Source: Sterolibacterium denitrificans (GTDB lineage: Bacteria; Pseudomonadota; Gammaproteobacteria; Burkholderiales; Rhodocyclaceae). Taken from it: 64,000 nt of DNA. A model generated the notes under the pieces. The model had not been told where the DNA came from. It did no database searches and saw nothing but the letters and a program-made list of their open reading frames with translations. The stretch's first letter is position 1. Each line of letters starts with the position of its first letter. This document shows positions 19,608 through 31,439 of this stretch, piece after piece. Position numbers and translations under genes: made by a program. The DNA lies in NCBI RefSeq assembly GCF_900174485.1, contig NZ_LT837803.1, forward strand, positions 1,178,001-1,242,000, written 5' to 3'.

Positions 19608-19910
19608 AGCGTCGGGGCGTGCCGGCCAGCATGGAGCCAGCACGGAAATAATCACGCGAATGGTATCGATGGCGGGCATCGATGATGTTCCGGCTGATCG
19701 CGGCAAAAGACGGTGAGGCGATAAATTGACGGCCGGATTCGATCGATGCCGATGCGGATGAAACTCGGGTGGCCGCTGCCGTTTCCAGGGTGCGCTGCGA
19801 CGCAACCGTCATGGGTTCTCCATGCAAGGCTCGCCAAGAGGGGCTCCGGATGGTAAGATTTCGGCGTTAACCCCGTTAACGACCGTTCCACGTAATACTG
19901 AAAGACTCCT
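19608..19910. other. Intergenic region upstream of the 75-residue protein gene
   Basis: 303 bp with no credible gene. Near its right end is an extended -10-like element, TGG then TAAGAT (19851-19859). It is followed at the expected transcription start by a perfect palindrome, CGTTAAC-CCC-GTTAACG (19865-19881). Nothing recognisable occupies the left 220 bp. Confidence 0.5.
19851..19881 (+). promoter_or_regulatory. Candidate extended -10 promoter with overlapping palindromic operator
   Basis: TG-n-TAAGAT (19851-19859) is an extended -10 match. The following CGTTAACCCCGTTAACG is a 7-bp perfect inverted repeat with a 3-bp centre that would cover the start of transcription, the usual place for a repressor operator. 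No -35 match is obvious, which is tolerated with an extended -10. Which regulator binds is unknown. Confidence 0.4.
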
Positions 19911-20138
19911 ATGGCTGACACCCTTTTCTGCTATCACTGCCGTACGCATCACCCGAAAGAAGAGATGCGCCAGATCGAAACCAAGGGCGGTAAACGTTGG
20001 CGCTGCATCAAGAGCATTCAGGCCACCAAGCAAGGGCGCGAGGCGCGCGAGGCGTTTGGGCGGCAAATGTCGGCAAACAATCGAGCCGAAGCCGAGAGCA
20101 AGGCTCGACTGGTACTCAACGCCGCCAAGCAGTTTTAA
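19911..20138 (+). CDS. Small conserved Cys-containing protein of unknown function
   Basis: A 75-residue protein starting MADTLFCYHCRTHHPKEEMR. Cys7, Cys10, His13/His14 and Cys32 look like a single zinc-binding site, followed by a basic, helical region (WRCIKSIQATKQGREAREAF) and an Ala-rich helix to the end. This reads like a small treble-clef or zinc-ribbon protein that could bind RNA or a ribosomal partner, but no function is known to me. It stands alone with its own candidate promoter and palindrome upstream. Base composition is like its neighbours, and codon use looks genuine rather than a random open frame. Confidence 0.75.
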   Translation: MADTLFCYHCRTHHPKEEMRQIETKGGKRWRCIKSIQATKQGREAREAFGRQMSANNRAEAESKARLVLNAAKQF

Positions 20139-20270
20139 GTTCTGCCTTTTTTCTTCTCCGTCTCCGTCGTTCCTGGCTTTGTGCAGGAATGCTGGAGTGG
20201 TGGGATGGCGGGATGGTGGAATGGTGCCTCGGGCCGGTGATGCATGAAACCGGCCGTCGGCCGCCAGAAT

Positions 20271-20306
20271 AAAAAACGGCGCCATGGGGTTTGCCCGTGG
20301 CGCCGT
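20271..20306 (-). terminator. Intrinsic terminator of aceB
   Basis: Read on the minus strand, a 9-bp perfect stem (ACGGCGCCA and TGGCGCCGT, 20276-20284 with 20298-20306), extended inward by a G/C pairing around a TTTG-type loop, is followed at once by TTTTTT. It lies 30 bp beyond the aceB stop. This is a textbook Rho-independent terminator. Confidence 0.85.
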
Positions 20307-20335
20307 GAAATCTTCGCGATTGCGAAGAGGGGTGA

Positions 20336-21928
20336 TCAGTCCATCGCCTCGTACAGCGGTAGCGTCAGGAACTCAGGGTAGTTTTCCGACAGCGACATTT
20401 CCTCGAAGATTCCGGCGGCCTGGTCGTAGGTCGCGTCGGGTTCATTGCCGATGGCCGCCTTGACCTTGGCCAGTTCCTCGGGAATCAACGTGCGTACCAT
20501 CTCGGCGGTGACCTTGCGGCCATCGTCGAGTTTGCCCTTGGGACTGACCACCCACTGCCACACCTGCGAGCGCGAGATTTCGGCGGTGGCGGCGTCTTCC
20601 ATCAGGTTGTGGATCGGCACGCAGCCGTTGCCTGCCAGCCAGGAACCGAGGTAATGGATGCCGACGTTGATGTTGTTGCGCAGGCCGGCTTCGGTGATCG
20701 GCTGCTCGGGCTGGAAATCGAGCCAGTCCTTCGGGCCGAAGCTGCCGCTGACCTGCTTGTCCCATTGGTTGGGACGCTCGCCCAGCACCTTCCTGAATTC
20801 TTCCATGGCGATGGACACCAGGCCCGGGTGCGCCACCCAGCCGCCGTCGTAGCCGTCGTTGGCGTCGCGGGTTTTGTCGTGGCGGATGCCGGCCAGCGCC
20901 TTTTCGTTGGCGGCCGGATCGTTCTTGATCGGGATCAGCGCGCTCATGCCGCCCATCGCCGGCGCGCCGCGCTTGTGGCAGGCCTGCACCAGCGCCAGCG
21001 CGTAGCTGCGCATGAAAGGCACTTCCATGGTGATCGCCGAACGGTTGGCCAGGCAGAAGTCCCAGTTCTTCTTGAATTTCTTGATGCAGGAAAAGATGTA
21101 ATCCCAGCGTCCGGCGTTGAGCCCCGCCGAATGCTCGCGCAGCTCATAGAGGATTTCTTCCATCTCGAAGGTGGCGAGAATGGTTTCGACCAGCACGGTC
21201 GCCTTGATGGTGCCGCGCGGCAGGCCGACGTGCTCCTGGGCCAGGATGAAGATGTCGTTCCACAGGCGCGCTTCGAGGTGGGATTCCATCTTCGGCAGGT
21301 AGAAATACGGCCCGGCGCCGCGCGCCAGTTGCTCCTTGGCGTTGTGGAAGAACACCAGGGCGAAGTCGAAGATGCCGCCGGAAACCCGCTGGTCATCGAC
21401 GGTGACGTGCTTTTCGTCCAGATGCCAGCCACGCGGGCGGATCTGCAGGGTGGCGACCTTCTCGTTCAGCCGGTATTCCTTGCCGGCTTCGTTGGTGTAG
21501 CTGATCTGGCGGCGGATCGCGTCGAAGAGATTCACCTGGCCCTGGATCTGGTTGTACCAGTTCGGGCTGTTGGAATCCTCGAAGTCGGTCATGTAGCTGT
21601 CCGCGCCCGAGTTGAAGGCGTTGATGATCATCTTGCGTTCGACCGGGCCGGTGATCTCGACGCGGCGGCATTCCAGCGCCTTGGGCAGCGGCGCGATCTT
21701 CCAGTCGTTCTCGCGGATGTGGCGGGTTTCGGGCAGGAAGTCGGGCATCTCGCCGGCGTCGATGCGCGCCTGGCGTTCGATACGCGCCTTCAGCAATTCC
21801 TGGCGCCGCGATTCGAAGGCGCGATGCAGCCTGGCGACCAGCGCCAGTGCGTCATGCGTGAGGATTTCGTCGAAACGCGGATGCAGCGGGGCGTTGATGG
21901 CCATCCCCTGAGGCAGATCGAGTGCCAT
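20336..21928 (-). CDS. aceB: Malate synthase A
   Basis: A 530-residue malate synthase of the A type, which condenses glyoxylate with acetyl-CoA to malate in the glyoxylate shunt. The PROSITE-type signature REHSAGLNAGRWDYIF occurs at 264-279. Other conserved blocks are TDFEDSNSPNW, LQIRPRGWHLDE with the active-site Arg, and the C-terminal NLMEDAATAEISRSQVWQW with the catalytic acid. Length matches isoform A (about 530) rather than G (about 720). No isocitrate lyase gene is in the window, so the partner enzyme must be elsewhere. It diverges from a LysR-type regulator gene and ends in a strong intrinsic terminator. Confidence 0.97.
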   Translation of the reverse strand: MALDLPQGMAINAPLHPRFDEILTHDALALVARLHRAFESRRQELLKARIERQARIDAGEMPDFLPETRHIRENDWKIAPLPKALECRRVEITGPVERKMIINAFNSGADSYMTDFEDSNSPNWYNQIQGQVNLFDAIRRQISYTNEAGKEYRLNEKVATLQIRPRGWHLDEKHVTVDDQRVSGGIFDFALVFFHNAKEQLARGAGPYFYLPKMESHLEARLWNDIFILAQEHVGLPRGTIKATVLVETILATFEMEEILYELREHSAGLNAGRWDYIFSCIKKFKKNWDFCLANRSAITMEVPFMRSYALALVQACHKRGAPAMGGMSALIPIKNDPAANEKALAGIRHDKTRDANDGYDGGWVAHPGLVSIAMEEFRKVLGERPNQWDKQVSGSFGPKDWLDFQPEQPITEAGLRNNINVGIHYLGSWLAGNGCVPIHNLMEDAATAEISRSQVWQWVVSPKGKLDDGRKVTAEMVRTLIPEELAKVKAAIGNEPDATYDQAAGIFEEMSLSENYPEFLTLPLYEAMD

Positions 21929-22120
21929 GAGTGACTCCTGAAGAAACAGGTTGAATGATAGACGGCGCCTGAGCCGACGCTAAGTTTTACTACAAGCATG
22001 TTATTCGATAGAAAATAAACTGATAAGCTGGCGATTCTGCAAATCATCTTTTACTTAAAGTATCGATTTGGCCCGGAATCGGTTCCGGTTCCGATCGATC
22101 CATCTTTCTGAGCCTGGCGC
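21929..22120. promoter_or_regulatory. aceB / lysR divergent promoter region
   Basis: 192 bp, AT-rich in its centre (about 21980-22065). It contains a perfect 11-bp palindrome TACTT-A-AAGTA (22052-22062) and matches the T-N11-A half-site idea for LysR-type regulators only loosely. The arrangement, a regulator divergent from an enzyme gene, is the classic LysR layout in which the regulator binds the shared region. Exact promoter boxes cannot be assigned. Confidence 0.45.
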
Positions 22121-23026
22121 ATGGATCAATTCAAGCAGATTTCCGCTTTCGTTCAGGCCGCCACGCGCGGCAGCCTGTCCGCCGCGGCGCGTGCCGAGGG
22201 GGTCACCCCGGCGCTGATCGGCCGGCGTCTCACGGCGCTGGAGGCGCGTCTGGGCGTGCTGCTGCTGACGCGCACCACGCGCAAGCTGACGCTGACTTTC
22301 GAGGGCCAGGCCTTCCTCGAAGACTGCCAGCGCCTGCTCAACGATCTGGCGAATGCCGAAGCGGCGGTGGGTCTGGGCAGCCTCAAGGTGCGCGGACATT
22401 TGCGGCTGTCGGCGCCGGCCGGCTTCGGTCGCCGGCATGTCGCGCCGCTGGTGCGCGACTATCTCGACGCCAATCCCGAGCTGACGGTGAATCTCGATCT
22501 GTCCGACCGCATCGTCGACCTGGTCAACGAAGGCATCGACTGCGCCGTGCGTATCGGCGAGCTGACGGACTCCAGCCTGATCAGCGTGCGTCTGGGCGAC
22601 ATGCGCCGGCTGGTGGTGGCCAGTCCCGAGTATCTGGCGCGCCACGGCGTGCCGCAGTGTCCGGACGATCTGGCCGATCACAGTTGCCTGTCGCTGGGGC
22701 AGCAACGCGGCTGGAGTTTTCGCGCAGCCGACGGTCAGGGCAGTCAAACCATCAAGGTGAATGGGCGTTTCGAGTGCAACGACGGGGCGGTACTGCACGA
22801 TTGGGCGCTGGCCGGGCGCGGCCTGGCCTGGCGTTCCTGGTGGGAGGTGGGGGCGGATGTGGCCAGCGGGCGCCTGGTTTCGGTGCTGGATGATTACGCC
22901 GCGCCGCCGCTGGGCATTCATGCCGTGTTTCCGCAACGCCGCCAACTGCCTTTGCGGGTGCGCCTGTTCATCGAGTTTCTGAAAAACGTCTACGGCCAGG
23001 CGGGCTACTGGGATCGCGGCTGCTGA
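22121..23026 (+). CDS. LysR-family transcriptional regulator
   Basis: A 301-residue LysR-type regulator. The N-terminal winged helix-turn-helix spans about residues 1-60 (FKQISAFVQAATRGSLSAAA, then ALIGRRLTALEARLGVLLL). The effector domain begins near LKVRGHLRLSAPAGFGRRHV. In sequence it resembles the broad CrgA/DmlR/YhjC group (SLSAAARAEGVTPALIGRRL), whose ligands vary. Its divergence from aceB across a 192-bp gap with a palindrome suggests control of malate synthase or autoregulation, an inference from layout. It converges with the GDT1-family gene with one base between stops. Confidence 0.9.
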   Translation: MDQFKQISAFVQAATRGSLSAAARAEGVTPALIGRRLTALEARLGVLLLTRTTRKLTLTFEGQAFLEDCQRLLNDLANAEAAVGLGSLKVRGHLRLSAPAGFGRRHVAPLVRDYLDANPELTVNLDLSDRIVDLVNEGIDCAVRIGELTDSSLISVRLGDMRRLVVASPEYLARHGVPQCPDDLADHSCLSLGQQRGWSFRAADGQGSQTIKVNGRFECNDGAVLHDWALAGRGLAWRSWWEVGADVASGRLVSVLDDYAAPPLGIHAVFPQRRQLPLRVRLFIEFLKNVYGQAGYWDRGC

Positions 23027-23027
23027 T

Positions 23028-23597
23028 TCAGGCGGCCATTCCTGCAGGGGCGAAGAGCGTGAGCAGTCCCGTGGCGATGAATGCCATTGCCGCGACGATG
23101 CGGATGGTCTTGAGCGGCAGGCGTTGCGCCAGTTTTTCACCCAGCAGCACGGCGGGGATGTTGGCGATCATCATGCCCAGCGTGGTGCCGAGCAGTACCG
23201 CATATAGCGCATCGAAGCGTGCCGCCAGGGAAACGGTGGCGATTTGCGTCTTGTCGCCCATCTCGGCGATGAAAAAGGCGAACAGGGCCGTGACAAAGGC
23301 GCCGGCCGGATGCATCCGTGGCGTGCCGTCCAATGAGTCCGGCAGCAGAACCCACAATCCGCAGGCAATGAACACGCCGCCCATGATCCAGGACAGCCAA
23401 TCGGGTGTGATGATGCTCGTCAGCCAGACGCCGAGCGAGGCGGCGAATGCATGATTGGCAATGGTGGCGAGGAACATCCCGCCAATGATGGCGCCGGGTT
23501 TGCGCAGGCGAGCGGCAAGAACGAAGGCAAGCAGCTGCGTCTTGTCACCGATCTCGGCAAGGGTGACGAGCAGGGTTGAAATGAGCAGGGCTTCCAT
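23028..23597 (-). CDS. GDT1/TMEM165-family cation transporter (UPF0016)
   Basis: A 189-residue membrane protein made of two homologous three-helix halves, each with the family motif E-x-G-D-K-T: LAEIGDKTQLLAF at 13-25 and IAEMGDKTQIATV at 110-122. The family exchanges Mn2+ or Ca2+ for protons; bacterial members related to MneA export manganese. The fur gene lies just upstream on the same strand, 112 bp away, which fits metal-homeostasis context. I looked for a yybP-ykoY manganese riboswitch upstream and did not find its conserved sequence. The protein is full length with hydrophobic segments throughout. Confidence 0.9.
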   Translation of the reverse strand: MEALLISTLLVTLAEIGDKTQLLAFVLAARLRKPGAIIGGMFLATIANHAFAASLGVWLTSIITPDWLSWIMGGVFIACGLWVLLPDSLDGTPRMHPAGAFVTALFAFFIAEMGDKTQIATVSLAARFDALYAVLLGTTLGMMIANIPAVLLGEKLAQRLPLKTIRIVAAMAFIATGLLTLFAPAGMAA

Positions 23598-23709
23598 GAC
23601 GCTGTGGGGTTACGGCCGCTGCTTGACGAATGCCGATGCCGGGCGGCTGGCCGTTTCCACAGCCGCGACTGGCAAAGGCGCACCGAGGATCAGCACCGCA
23701 TCAGGGCGA

Positions 23710-24141
23710 TTATTTTTCCGGACAGTTCGCCTTGGTGCAGTTGGCGTAGAGGTAGAGGGCGTGAGCGCTGATTTCAAAGCCGCGCTCGCGGGCGATCCGG
23801 ATTTGCCGCTTTTCGATCTCGCTGTCGTGAAACTCCTCGACCTTGCCGCATTGCAGGCAGACGAGATGGTCGTGGTGGTGCCCCTCGTTGAGCTCGAAAA
23901 CCGCCTTGCCGGATTCGAAATAATGGCGCTGCACCAGGCCGACCTGCTCGAATTGCGTCAGCACGCGATAGACGGTGGCCAGGCCGATATCCATGTTTTC
24001 CGCAAGCAGATGGCGATAGACGTCTTCCGCCGTCATATGGCGGTTTTTGTCCGAGTCATGCTTGCGAAATAGGTCAAGAATCCTGAGGCGTGGCGCGGTC
24101 GCCTTCAAGCCGGTGTTCTTCAGGTCTTTGATGTGATCCAT
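23710..24141 (-). CDS. fur: Ferric uptake regulator
   Basis: A 143-residue Fur, the Fe2+-dependent repressor of iron-acquisition genes. The winged helix domain (about 1-80, with [20 protein letters not shown] and [15 protein letters not shown]) is followed by the dimerisation/metal domain. There the HHHDH cluster (His88-90, His92), CLQC (Cys95, Cys98) and a C-terminal Cys135/Cys140 pair are the expected metal ligands. The start [18 protein letters not shown] is the family start; an in-frame Met eight codons earlier is less likely. It diverges from bamE, an arrangement common in betaproteobacteria. A clear Fur box could not be found in the 113-bp gap. Confidence 0.96.
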   Translation of the reverse strand: MDHIKDLKNTGLKATAPRLRILDLFRKHDSDKNRHMTAEDVYRHLLAENMDIGLATVYRVLTQFEQVGLVQRHYFESGKAVFELNEGHHHDHLVCLQCGKVEEFHDSEIEKRQIRIARERGFEISAHALYLYANCTKANCPEK

Positions 24142-24254
24142 TGCTTCGACGTGTCGGAGTGGCAACGAGTGGCTTATGATATAGTTTTCGGCTTGCGCTG
24201 GATACGCCCAAGCGTATTTTGTCGCACTTTCCGTTCAACAGGCCCGGATGCCCC

Positions 24255-24689
24255 ATGAATCGCTCTGCATGTTTTGCCTTGCCTCTGCTCGCTGCGCTAT
24301 CGGCTTGCAGCAGCACCCCGGAGATTCCATCATTGCTGACGCCGTACCGCATCGACGTGCGCCAGGGGAATTACGTGACGCAGGAAATGGTTTCCCAGTT
24401 GCAGACCGGCCAGAGCAAGGATCAGGTGCGCTACATACTGGGCACTCCGCTGGTTACCGACATCTTTCACGCCGAGCGCTGGGACTACATCTACCGCTTT
24501 CAGCCGGGGCATGGCGAAGCGGAGCAGCGCCGCATCACGGTCATTTTTTCCGATGGCAAACTGGCGCGCATCGAAGGCGACGTGATGAGCGCGGAGTCGT
24601 CGATCACTCGGGGCGTCGTGGAAATTGCGCCGGCCTCGACGGAAAGCATGAAGATCGAGACCGGCATGACCTTGCCGGGGAAGCAGTAA
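24255..24689 (+). CDS. bamE: Outer-membrane assembly lipoprotein BamE
   Basis: BamE is the small lipoprotein of the beta-barrel assembly (BAM) complex. The 144-residue product has a signal peptide ending in the lipobox LSAC (Cys18). The SmpA/OmlA domain follows ([20 protein letters not shown], then [20 protein letters not shown] and WDYIYRF). Met at 24255 is the start because the signal peptide begins there; the upstream in-frame Met lacks this. The lipoprotein would be processed by Lgt, encoded at 873. It is divergent from fur and 61 bp ahead of dapB. Confidence 0.96.
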   Translation: MNRSACFALPLLAALSACSSTPEIPSLLTPYRIDVRQGNYVTQEMVSQLQTGQSKDQVRYILGTPLVTDIFHAERWDYIYRFQPGHGEAEQRRITVIFSDGKLARIEGDVMSAESSITRGVVEIAPASTESMKIETGMTLPGKQ

Positions 24690-24750
24690 TCCGGCATCCG
24701 GCAAGGCGCCCGGAACGGCAGTCCATCATTCCACTTTTTTCCCAGAAATC

Positions 24751-25557
24751 ATGAACAAGATCCGCATCGCCATTGCCGGCGCTTCTGGCCGCATGGGCCG
24801 TACCCTGATCGAAGCCATCCTGCAGACGGATGACGTCGTGCTCGCGGCCGCGCTCGAACAGCCGGGAAGCGCCTGGCTGGGCAGGGATGCGGGCGAGTTC
24901 GTCGGTGCATCCTGTGGCGTCAGGATCAGCGACGATATCGAAGCCGCATTGCAGCAATCGGATTGCCTGATCGACTTCACCCGTCCGGAAGGCAGCTTGC
25001 GTCATCTCGCGATCTGTCGCCGTCTCGGCGTGCACATGGTGGTTGGCACGACCGGTTTCACCGCCGAAGGCCGGCAGGCCATCCAGGACGCCTCGCGCGA
25101 CATCCCCATCGTCTTTTCGCCCAACATGGCGGTCGGCGTGAATGCGGTGTTTCGTCTGCTCGACGTCGCCGCGCGCATACTCGACGAAGGTTACGACATC
25201 GAAGTGATCGAAGCGCACCACCGCCACAAGGTCGACGCGCCATCGGGAACGGCATTGCGCATGGGCGAGGTGCTGGCAGCGGCGCTGGGCCGTGATCTTG
25301 CCGAGTGCGCCGTGTATGGCCGCGAAGGCCACACCGGCGAGCGGCCGGCGACGCAGATCGGTTTTGCCACGGTGCGCGGAGGCGACATCGTCGGCGATCA
25401 CACCGTGCTGTTCGCCGGTACCGGCGAGCGCATTGAAATAACTCACAAGTCGGCCAGCCGCAAGCCCTATGCCACGGGTTCCCTGCGCGCCGTGCGCTTC
25501 ATGCGAGACAAGAAATCCGGCTTGTTCGACATGCAGGACGTGCTGGGTTTGCGCTGA
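24751..25557 (+). CDS. dapB: 4-Hydroxy-tetrahydrodipicolinate reductase
   Basis: DapB reduces the DapA product to tetrahydrodipicolinate in the diaminopimelate/lysine pathway, feeding both lysine and peptidoglycan. The 268-residue protein has the NAD(P)-binding GASGRMG at 10-16, GTTGF near 99-103 and the active-site block [19 protein letters not shown] with His156 and Lys160, equivalent to His159 and Lys163 of E. coli. The start [14 protein letters not shown] is standard. It lies 61 bp after bamE in the same direction and may share its transcript; the gap to carA holds its own promoter. Confidence 0.97.
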   Translation: MNKIRIAIAGASGRMGRTLIEAILQTDDVVLAAALEQPGSAWLGRDAGEFVGASCGVRISDDIEAALQQSDCLIDFTRPEGSLRHLAICRRLGVHMVVGTTGFTAEGRQAIQDASRDIPIVFSPNMAVGVNAVFRLLDVAARILDEGYDIEVIEAHHRHKVDAPSGTALRMGEVLAAALGRDLAECAVYGREGHTGERPATQIGFATVRGGDIVGDHTVLFAGTGERIEITHKSASRKPYATGSLRAVRFMRDKKSGLFDMQDVLGLR

Positions 25558-25619
25558 GAAAATCTGCGCCGAATCGCTGCATTGCAGCGCCGCGATTCGC
25601 GTCCGGGCGTCCGGCCGGC

Positions 25620-25692
25620 TTGCCTGCTCGAGGCGAGTTGCAGTACAATTTTGAGGTTTGATCTCGGCGGGGTGGGCCATGGGCTGCCCCGC
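25620..25692 (+). promoter_or_regulatory. carA promoter and leader hairpin
   Basis: A TTGCCT (25620-25625), 18-bp spacer and TACAAT (25644-25649) make a plausible sigma-70 promoter for carAB. About 11 nt past the predicted start, GCGGGG (25667-25672) and CCCCGC (25687-25692) form a hairpin whose 14-nt interior can also pair partly (GGGCC with GGGCT). It is followed by TTTGTG. It could be an attenuator-like or protective 5' structure in the about 95-nt leader. The T run is weak, so termination is uncertain. Confidence 0.45.
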
Positions 25693-25751
25693 TTTGTGTA
25701 TCGACGCCCAGCCAAGTTCAAGCCATTCGCCGCCTATTCAGGAGCCCGACC

Positions 25752-26909
25752 GTGAGCCAGTTTCCGCCCGCCATACTTGCATTAGCCGACGGGACGGTGT
25801 TTCGGGGGCGCGGTATCGGCGCTTCGGGCGTCAGTGTCGGCGAGGTGGTGTTCAACACGGCAATGACCGGCTATCAGGAGATCCTCACCGATCCTTCCTA
25901 TTCCCGCCAGATTACCACGCTGACCTACCCGCACATCGGCAACGTCGGTATCAACAGCGAAGACAGCGAGGGCGGCGTCGCCAATCAGGTCTATGCGGCC
26001 GGTCTGGTGATTCGCGATCTGCCGTTGCAGGTTTCCAGTTGGCGTTGCGAACAATCGCTGGATGCCTACCTGCGGGCGCAGAATGTGGTTGCCATTGCCG
26101 ATGTCGATACCCGCAAGCTGACGCGCATCCTGCGTGAGCAGGGTGCCCAGTCGGGTTGTCTGATGGCCGGCGAGATCGATGAATCCCTCGCCATCGACAA
26201 GGCGCGCGGGTTTGCCGGGCTTGCCGGCGTGGATCTGGCCAAGGTGGTGAGTTGCACGCAGCCTTATCCCTGGATCGAGGGCGAGTGGCAGTTGGGCAAG
26301 GGCTGCATGCCGCAGGAAAACCTGCAATACCATGTCGTGGCCTACGACTTCGGCGTCAAGCGCAATATTCTGCGGATGCTGGCCAGCCGCGGCTGCCGCC
26401 TTACCGTCGTGCCGGCGCAGACCTCGGCTGCCGAGGTGCTGGCACTCAAGCCGGATGGCGTCTTTCTGTCGAACGGCCCGGGCGATCCTGAACCCTGCGA
26501 CTACGCCATCGCGGCGATTCGCGAGTTCCTTGCGCGCGGCATCCCGACCTTCGGCATCTGCCTGGGGCATCAGTTGCTGGCACTGGCTTCGGGCGCGCGA
26601 ACCGTCAAGATGAAATTCGGCCATCACGGCGCCAATCATCCCGTCAAGGATCTCGATAGCGGTCAGGTATTGATCACCAGCCAGAACCATGGTTTTGCCG
26701 CCGATGCGGCGACGCTGCCGGATAATCTGCGCGTCACCCACGTCTCGCTGTTCGACGGCAGCCTGCAGGGCATCGCGCGTACCGACGTGCCGGCCTTCAG
26801 CTTTCAGGGGCATCCGGAGGCCAGTCCGGGACCGAATGACGTCGCGTACCTGTTCGATCGCTTCATTGGAATGCTGGAGAAAAACAGGGGCCAGGCGCCG
26901 GGAGGCTAG
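25752..26909 (+). CDS. carA: Carbamoyl-phosphate synthase small subunit
   Basis: The glutaminase subunit of carbamoyl-phosphate synthase, delivering ammonia to CarB for arginine and pyrimidine synthesis. The 385-residue protein has the N-terminal CPSase domain ([20 protein letters not shown], then [20 protein letters not shown]) and a C-terminal class-I amidotransferase. Its triad is Cys270 in [11 protein letters not shown], His354 and Glu356 in [11 protein letters not shown], one residue from the E. coli numbering. The start [14 protein letters not shown] is preceded by CAGGAG. It is followed by carB after 73 bp containing an imperfect inverted repeat (CTAGGGC with GCCCTAG). Confidence 0.98.
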   Translation: MSQFPPAILALADGTVFRGRGIGASGVSVGEVVFNTAMTGYQEILTDPSYSRQITTLTYPHIGNVGINSEDSEGGVANQVYAAGLVIRDLPLQVSSWRCEQSLDAYLRAQNVVAIADVDTRKLTRILREQGAQSGCLMAGEIDESLAIDKARGFAGLAGVDLAKVVSCTQPYPWIEGEWQLGKGCMPQENLQYHVVAYDFGVKRNILRMLASRGCRLTVVPAQTSAAEVLALKPDGVFLSNGPGDPEPCDYAIAAIREFLARGIPTFGICLGHQLLALASGARTVKMKFGHHGANHPVKDLDSGQVLITSQNHGFAADAATLPDNLRVTHVSLFDGSLQGIARTDVPAFSFQGHPEASPGPNDVAYLFDRFIGMLEKNRGQAPGG

Positions 26910-26982
26910 GGCCGGTTTCCGTGCCTTCGTTTTCCCCTGTCCCCTGATTTCTCGCTCCTAGCCCTAGCCCGGCCTCTAAAAA

Positions 26983-30222
<3,240 letters not shown>

Positions 30223-30226
30223 AGCC

Positions 30227-30709
30227 ATGAGCAAGTTTCCCATCACCATCACCGGCGCGGAATTGCTGCGTGCCGAGCTGCAGCGCCTGAAGACCGTTGA
30301 CCGGCCGAATGTTATTGCCGCGATTGCCGAGGCGCGTTCGCACGGCGATCTGTCGGAAAATGCCGAATATGATGCCGCCAAGGAGCGTCAGGGCTTCATC
30401 GAAGGACGCATCAAGGAGATCGAAGGCAAGCTCGGCAATGCGCAGATCATCGATCCGAAGCTGCTGGATGCCGATGGCCGGGTGGTCTTCGGCGCCACGG
30501 TGGAAATGGAAGACCTCGAAGGCGAGGGCGGAAAAATCGTCACTTACCAGATCGTCGGCGACGACGAGGCCGACATCAAGCAGGGCAAGGTTTCCGTCAG
30601 CTCGCCGGTGGCACGCGCCCTGATCGGCAAGTATGCCGGCGATATCGCCGAAGTGCATACGCCGGGCGGCGTGCGGGAATACGAAGTCATCGACGTCAAG
30701 TACATCTGA
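30227..30709 (+). CDS. greA: Transcription elongation factor GreA
   Basis: GreA enters the RNA polymerase secondary channel and stimulates cleavage of backtracked RNA. The 160-residue protein has the N-terminal coiled coil ([20 protein letters not shown]) with the tip acidic residues in [14 protein letters not shown], and the C-terminal globular domain ([20 protein letters not shown]). It starts 4 bp after carB, so it belongs to the same operon; carAB-greA order is common in Proteobacteria. The ATG is preceded by a short purine-rich stretch inside the carB end. Confidence 0.96.
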   Translation: MSKFPITITGAELLRAELQRLKTVDRPNVIAAIAEARSHGDLSENAEYDAAKERQGFIEGRIKEIEGKLGNAQIIDPKLLDADGRVVFGATVEMEDLEGEGGKIVTYQIVGDDEADIKQGKVSVSSPVARALIGKYAGDIAEVHTPGGVREYEVIDVKYI

Positions 30710-30872
30710 TTCCGGCCGAGTCCGGTTCGACCGGATACGCTGTCCCCCAAGGGGACCTGGGATTTCCGATGGGCGTCGTCAGCGCTTCGCCGTGCAATGG
30801 CACTCTCGGCTGTTCTTTGCGTCTCGGCTCGAGTGCGGGTGGAATCGGCAGCTCGGGCGGGCGTAGCAGCGT

Positions 30873-30893
30873 GGGTTGAGCGTTGCTCAACCC
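30873..30893. repeat. Perfect 9-bp inverted repeat downstream of greA
   Basis: GGGTTGAGC (30873-30881), loop GTT, GCTCAACCC (30885-30893), placed between the convergent greA and yhbY-like genes. No T run follows on either strand, so it is not a classical intrinsic terminator. Its sequence recalls small palindromic repeats that are dispersed in many proteobacterial genomes, but only one copy is visible here. The rest of the 202-bp gap also has GTCCCC with GGGGAC (near 30741-30755). Confidence 0.5.
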
Positions 30894-30911
30894 GTCAAAA
30901 TAACGCTTGGT

Positions 30912-31406
30912 TCAACGCACCCGCGTCGGTCTTCTCGGCTTGCCTCTTTCGAGTGGACGGGCGCGCGCGGCTTTGTCGGTTTTGGCGGCTGCGGCCTTCT
31001 TGGTCAGGCGCGGCGGATTGCGGCGCGGGCGTGCCGGCGCGACGGGTTGGTACTGGGCTTCGGGCTTTTCGCGCCAGATCACCAGCAGTTTGCCGATGTG
31101 CTGTACGGGTGCCGCGCCCAGCGCGTTGCATATCTCCGCCAGCAAGCCGTCGCGCGCCTCGCGCTCGACTTCGAAGACGCGGATCTTGATCAGGCCGTGG
31201 GCCTTCAGGCAGCGCTCGATTTCGGCGAGGACGGCGGTAGTCAGCCCTTTCTGGCTGATGCTGACGACGGGATTGAGGCTGTGGGCGGCGGCGCGCAACT
31301 CGCTGCGCCGCGCCGCGGTGAGTTCAACGGCAGTGGACGTCCGGGCGGCGGTATCGAGCGCGGTTTCGGCTTCGATGAGCCGGGTATCATTGTTGTCGGT
31401 ATTCAT
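30912..31406 (-). CDS. yhbY: YhbY-family CRM-domain RNA-binding protein with basic tail
   Basis: A 164-residue protein with a CRM domain in its centre: [20 protein letters not shown], then [20 protein letters not shown] and [10 protein letters not shown]. These are family features of YhbY, which associates with pre-50S ribosomal subunits. E. coli YhbY has about 97 residues; here about 28 N-terminal residues and a 45-residue Lys/Arg/Ala/Pro-rich C-terminal tail (from about 120) are added, a form seen in betaproteobacteria. The tail probably binds RNA. The gene diverges from rlmE with a 33-bp gap, so two ribosome-biogenesis genes share one control region. Confidence 0.88.
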   Translation of the reverse strand: MNTDNNDTRLIEAETALDTAARTSTAVELTAARRSELRAAAHSLNPVVSISQKGLTTAVLAEIERCLKAHGLIKIRVFEVEREARDGLLAEICNALGAAPVQHIGKLLVIWREKPEAQYQPVAPARPRRNPPRLTKKAAAAKTDKAARARPLERGKPRRPTRVR

Positions 31407-31439
31407 TTGCGCATTTTAATCCACTCCCCGGATTTTCCC

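Noticed and set aside
23598-23709. Manganese (yybP-ykoY) riboswitch upstream of the GDT1-family gene
   Set aside because: The conserved core sequence of the riboswitch was not found in this gap on the minus strand.
24142-24254. Fur box between fur and bamE
   Set aside because: TTATGATATAG resembles part of a box, but no 19-bp GATAATGATAATCATTATC-like match exists.
30873-30893. Intrinsic terminator for greA
   Set aside because: The stem is perfect but no T run follows on either strand, so only an inverted repeat is reported.
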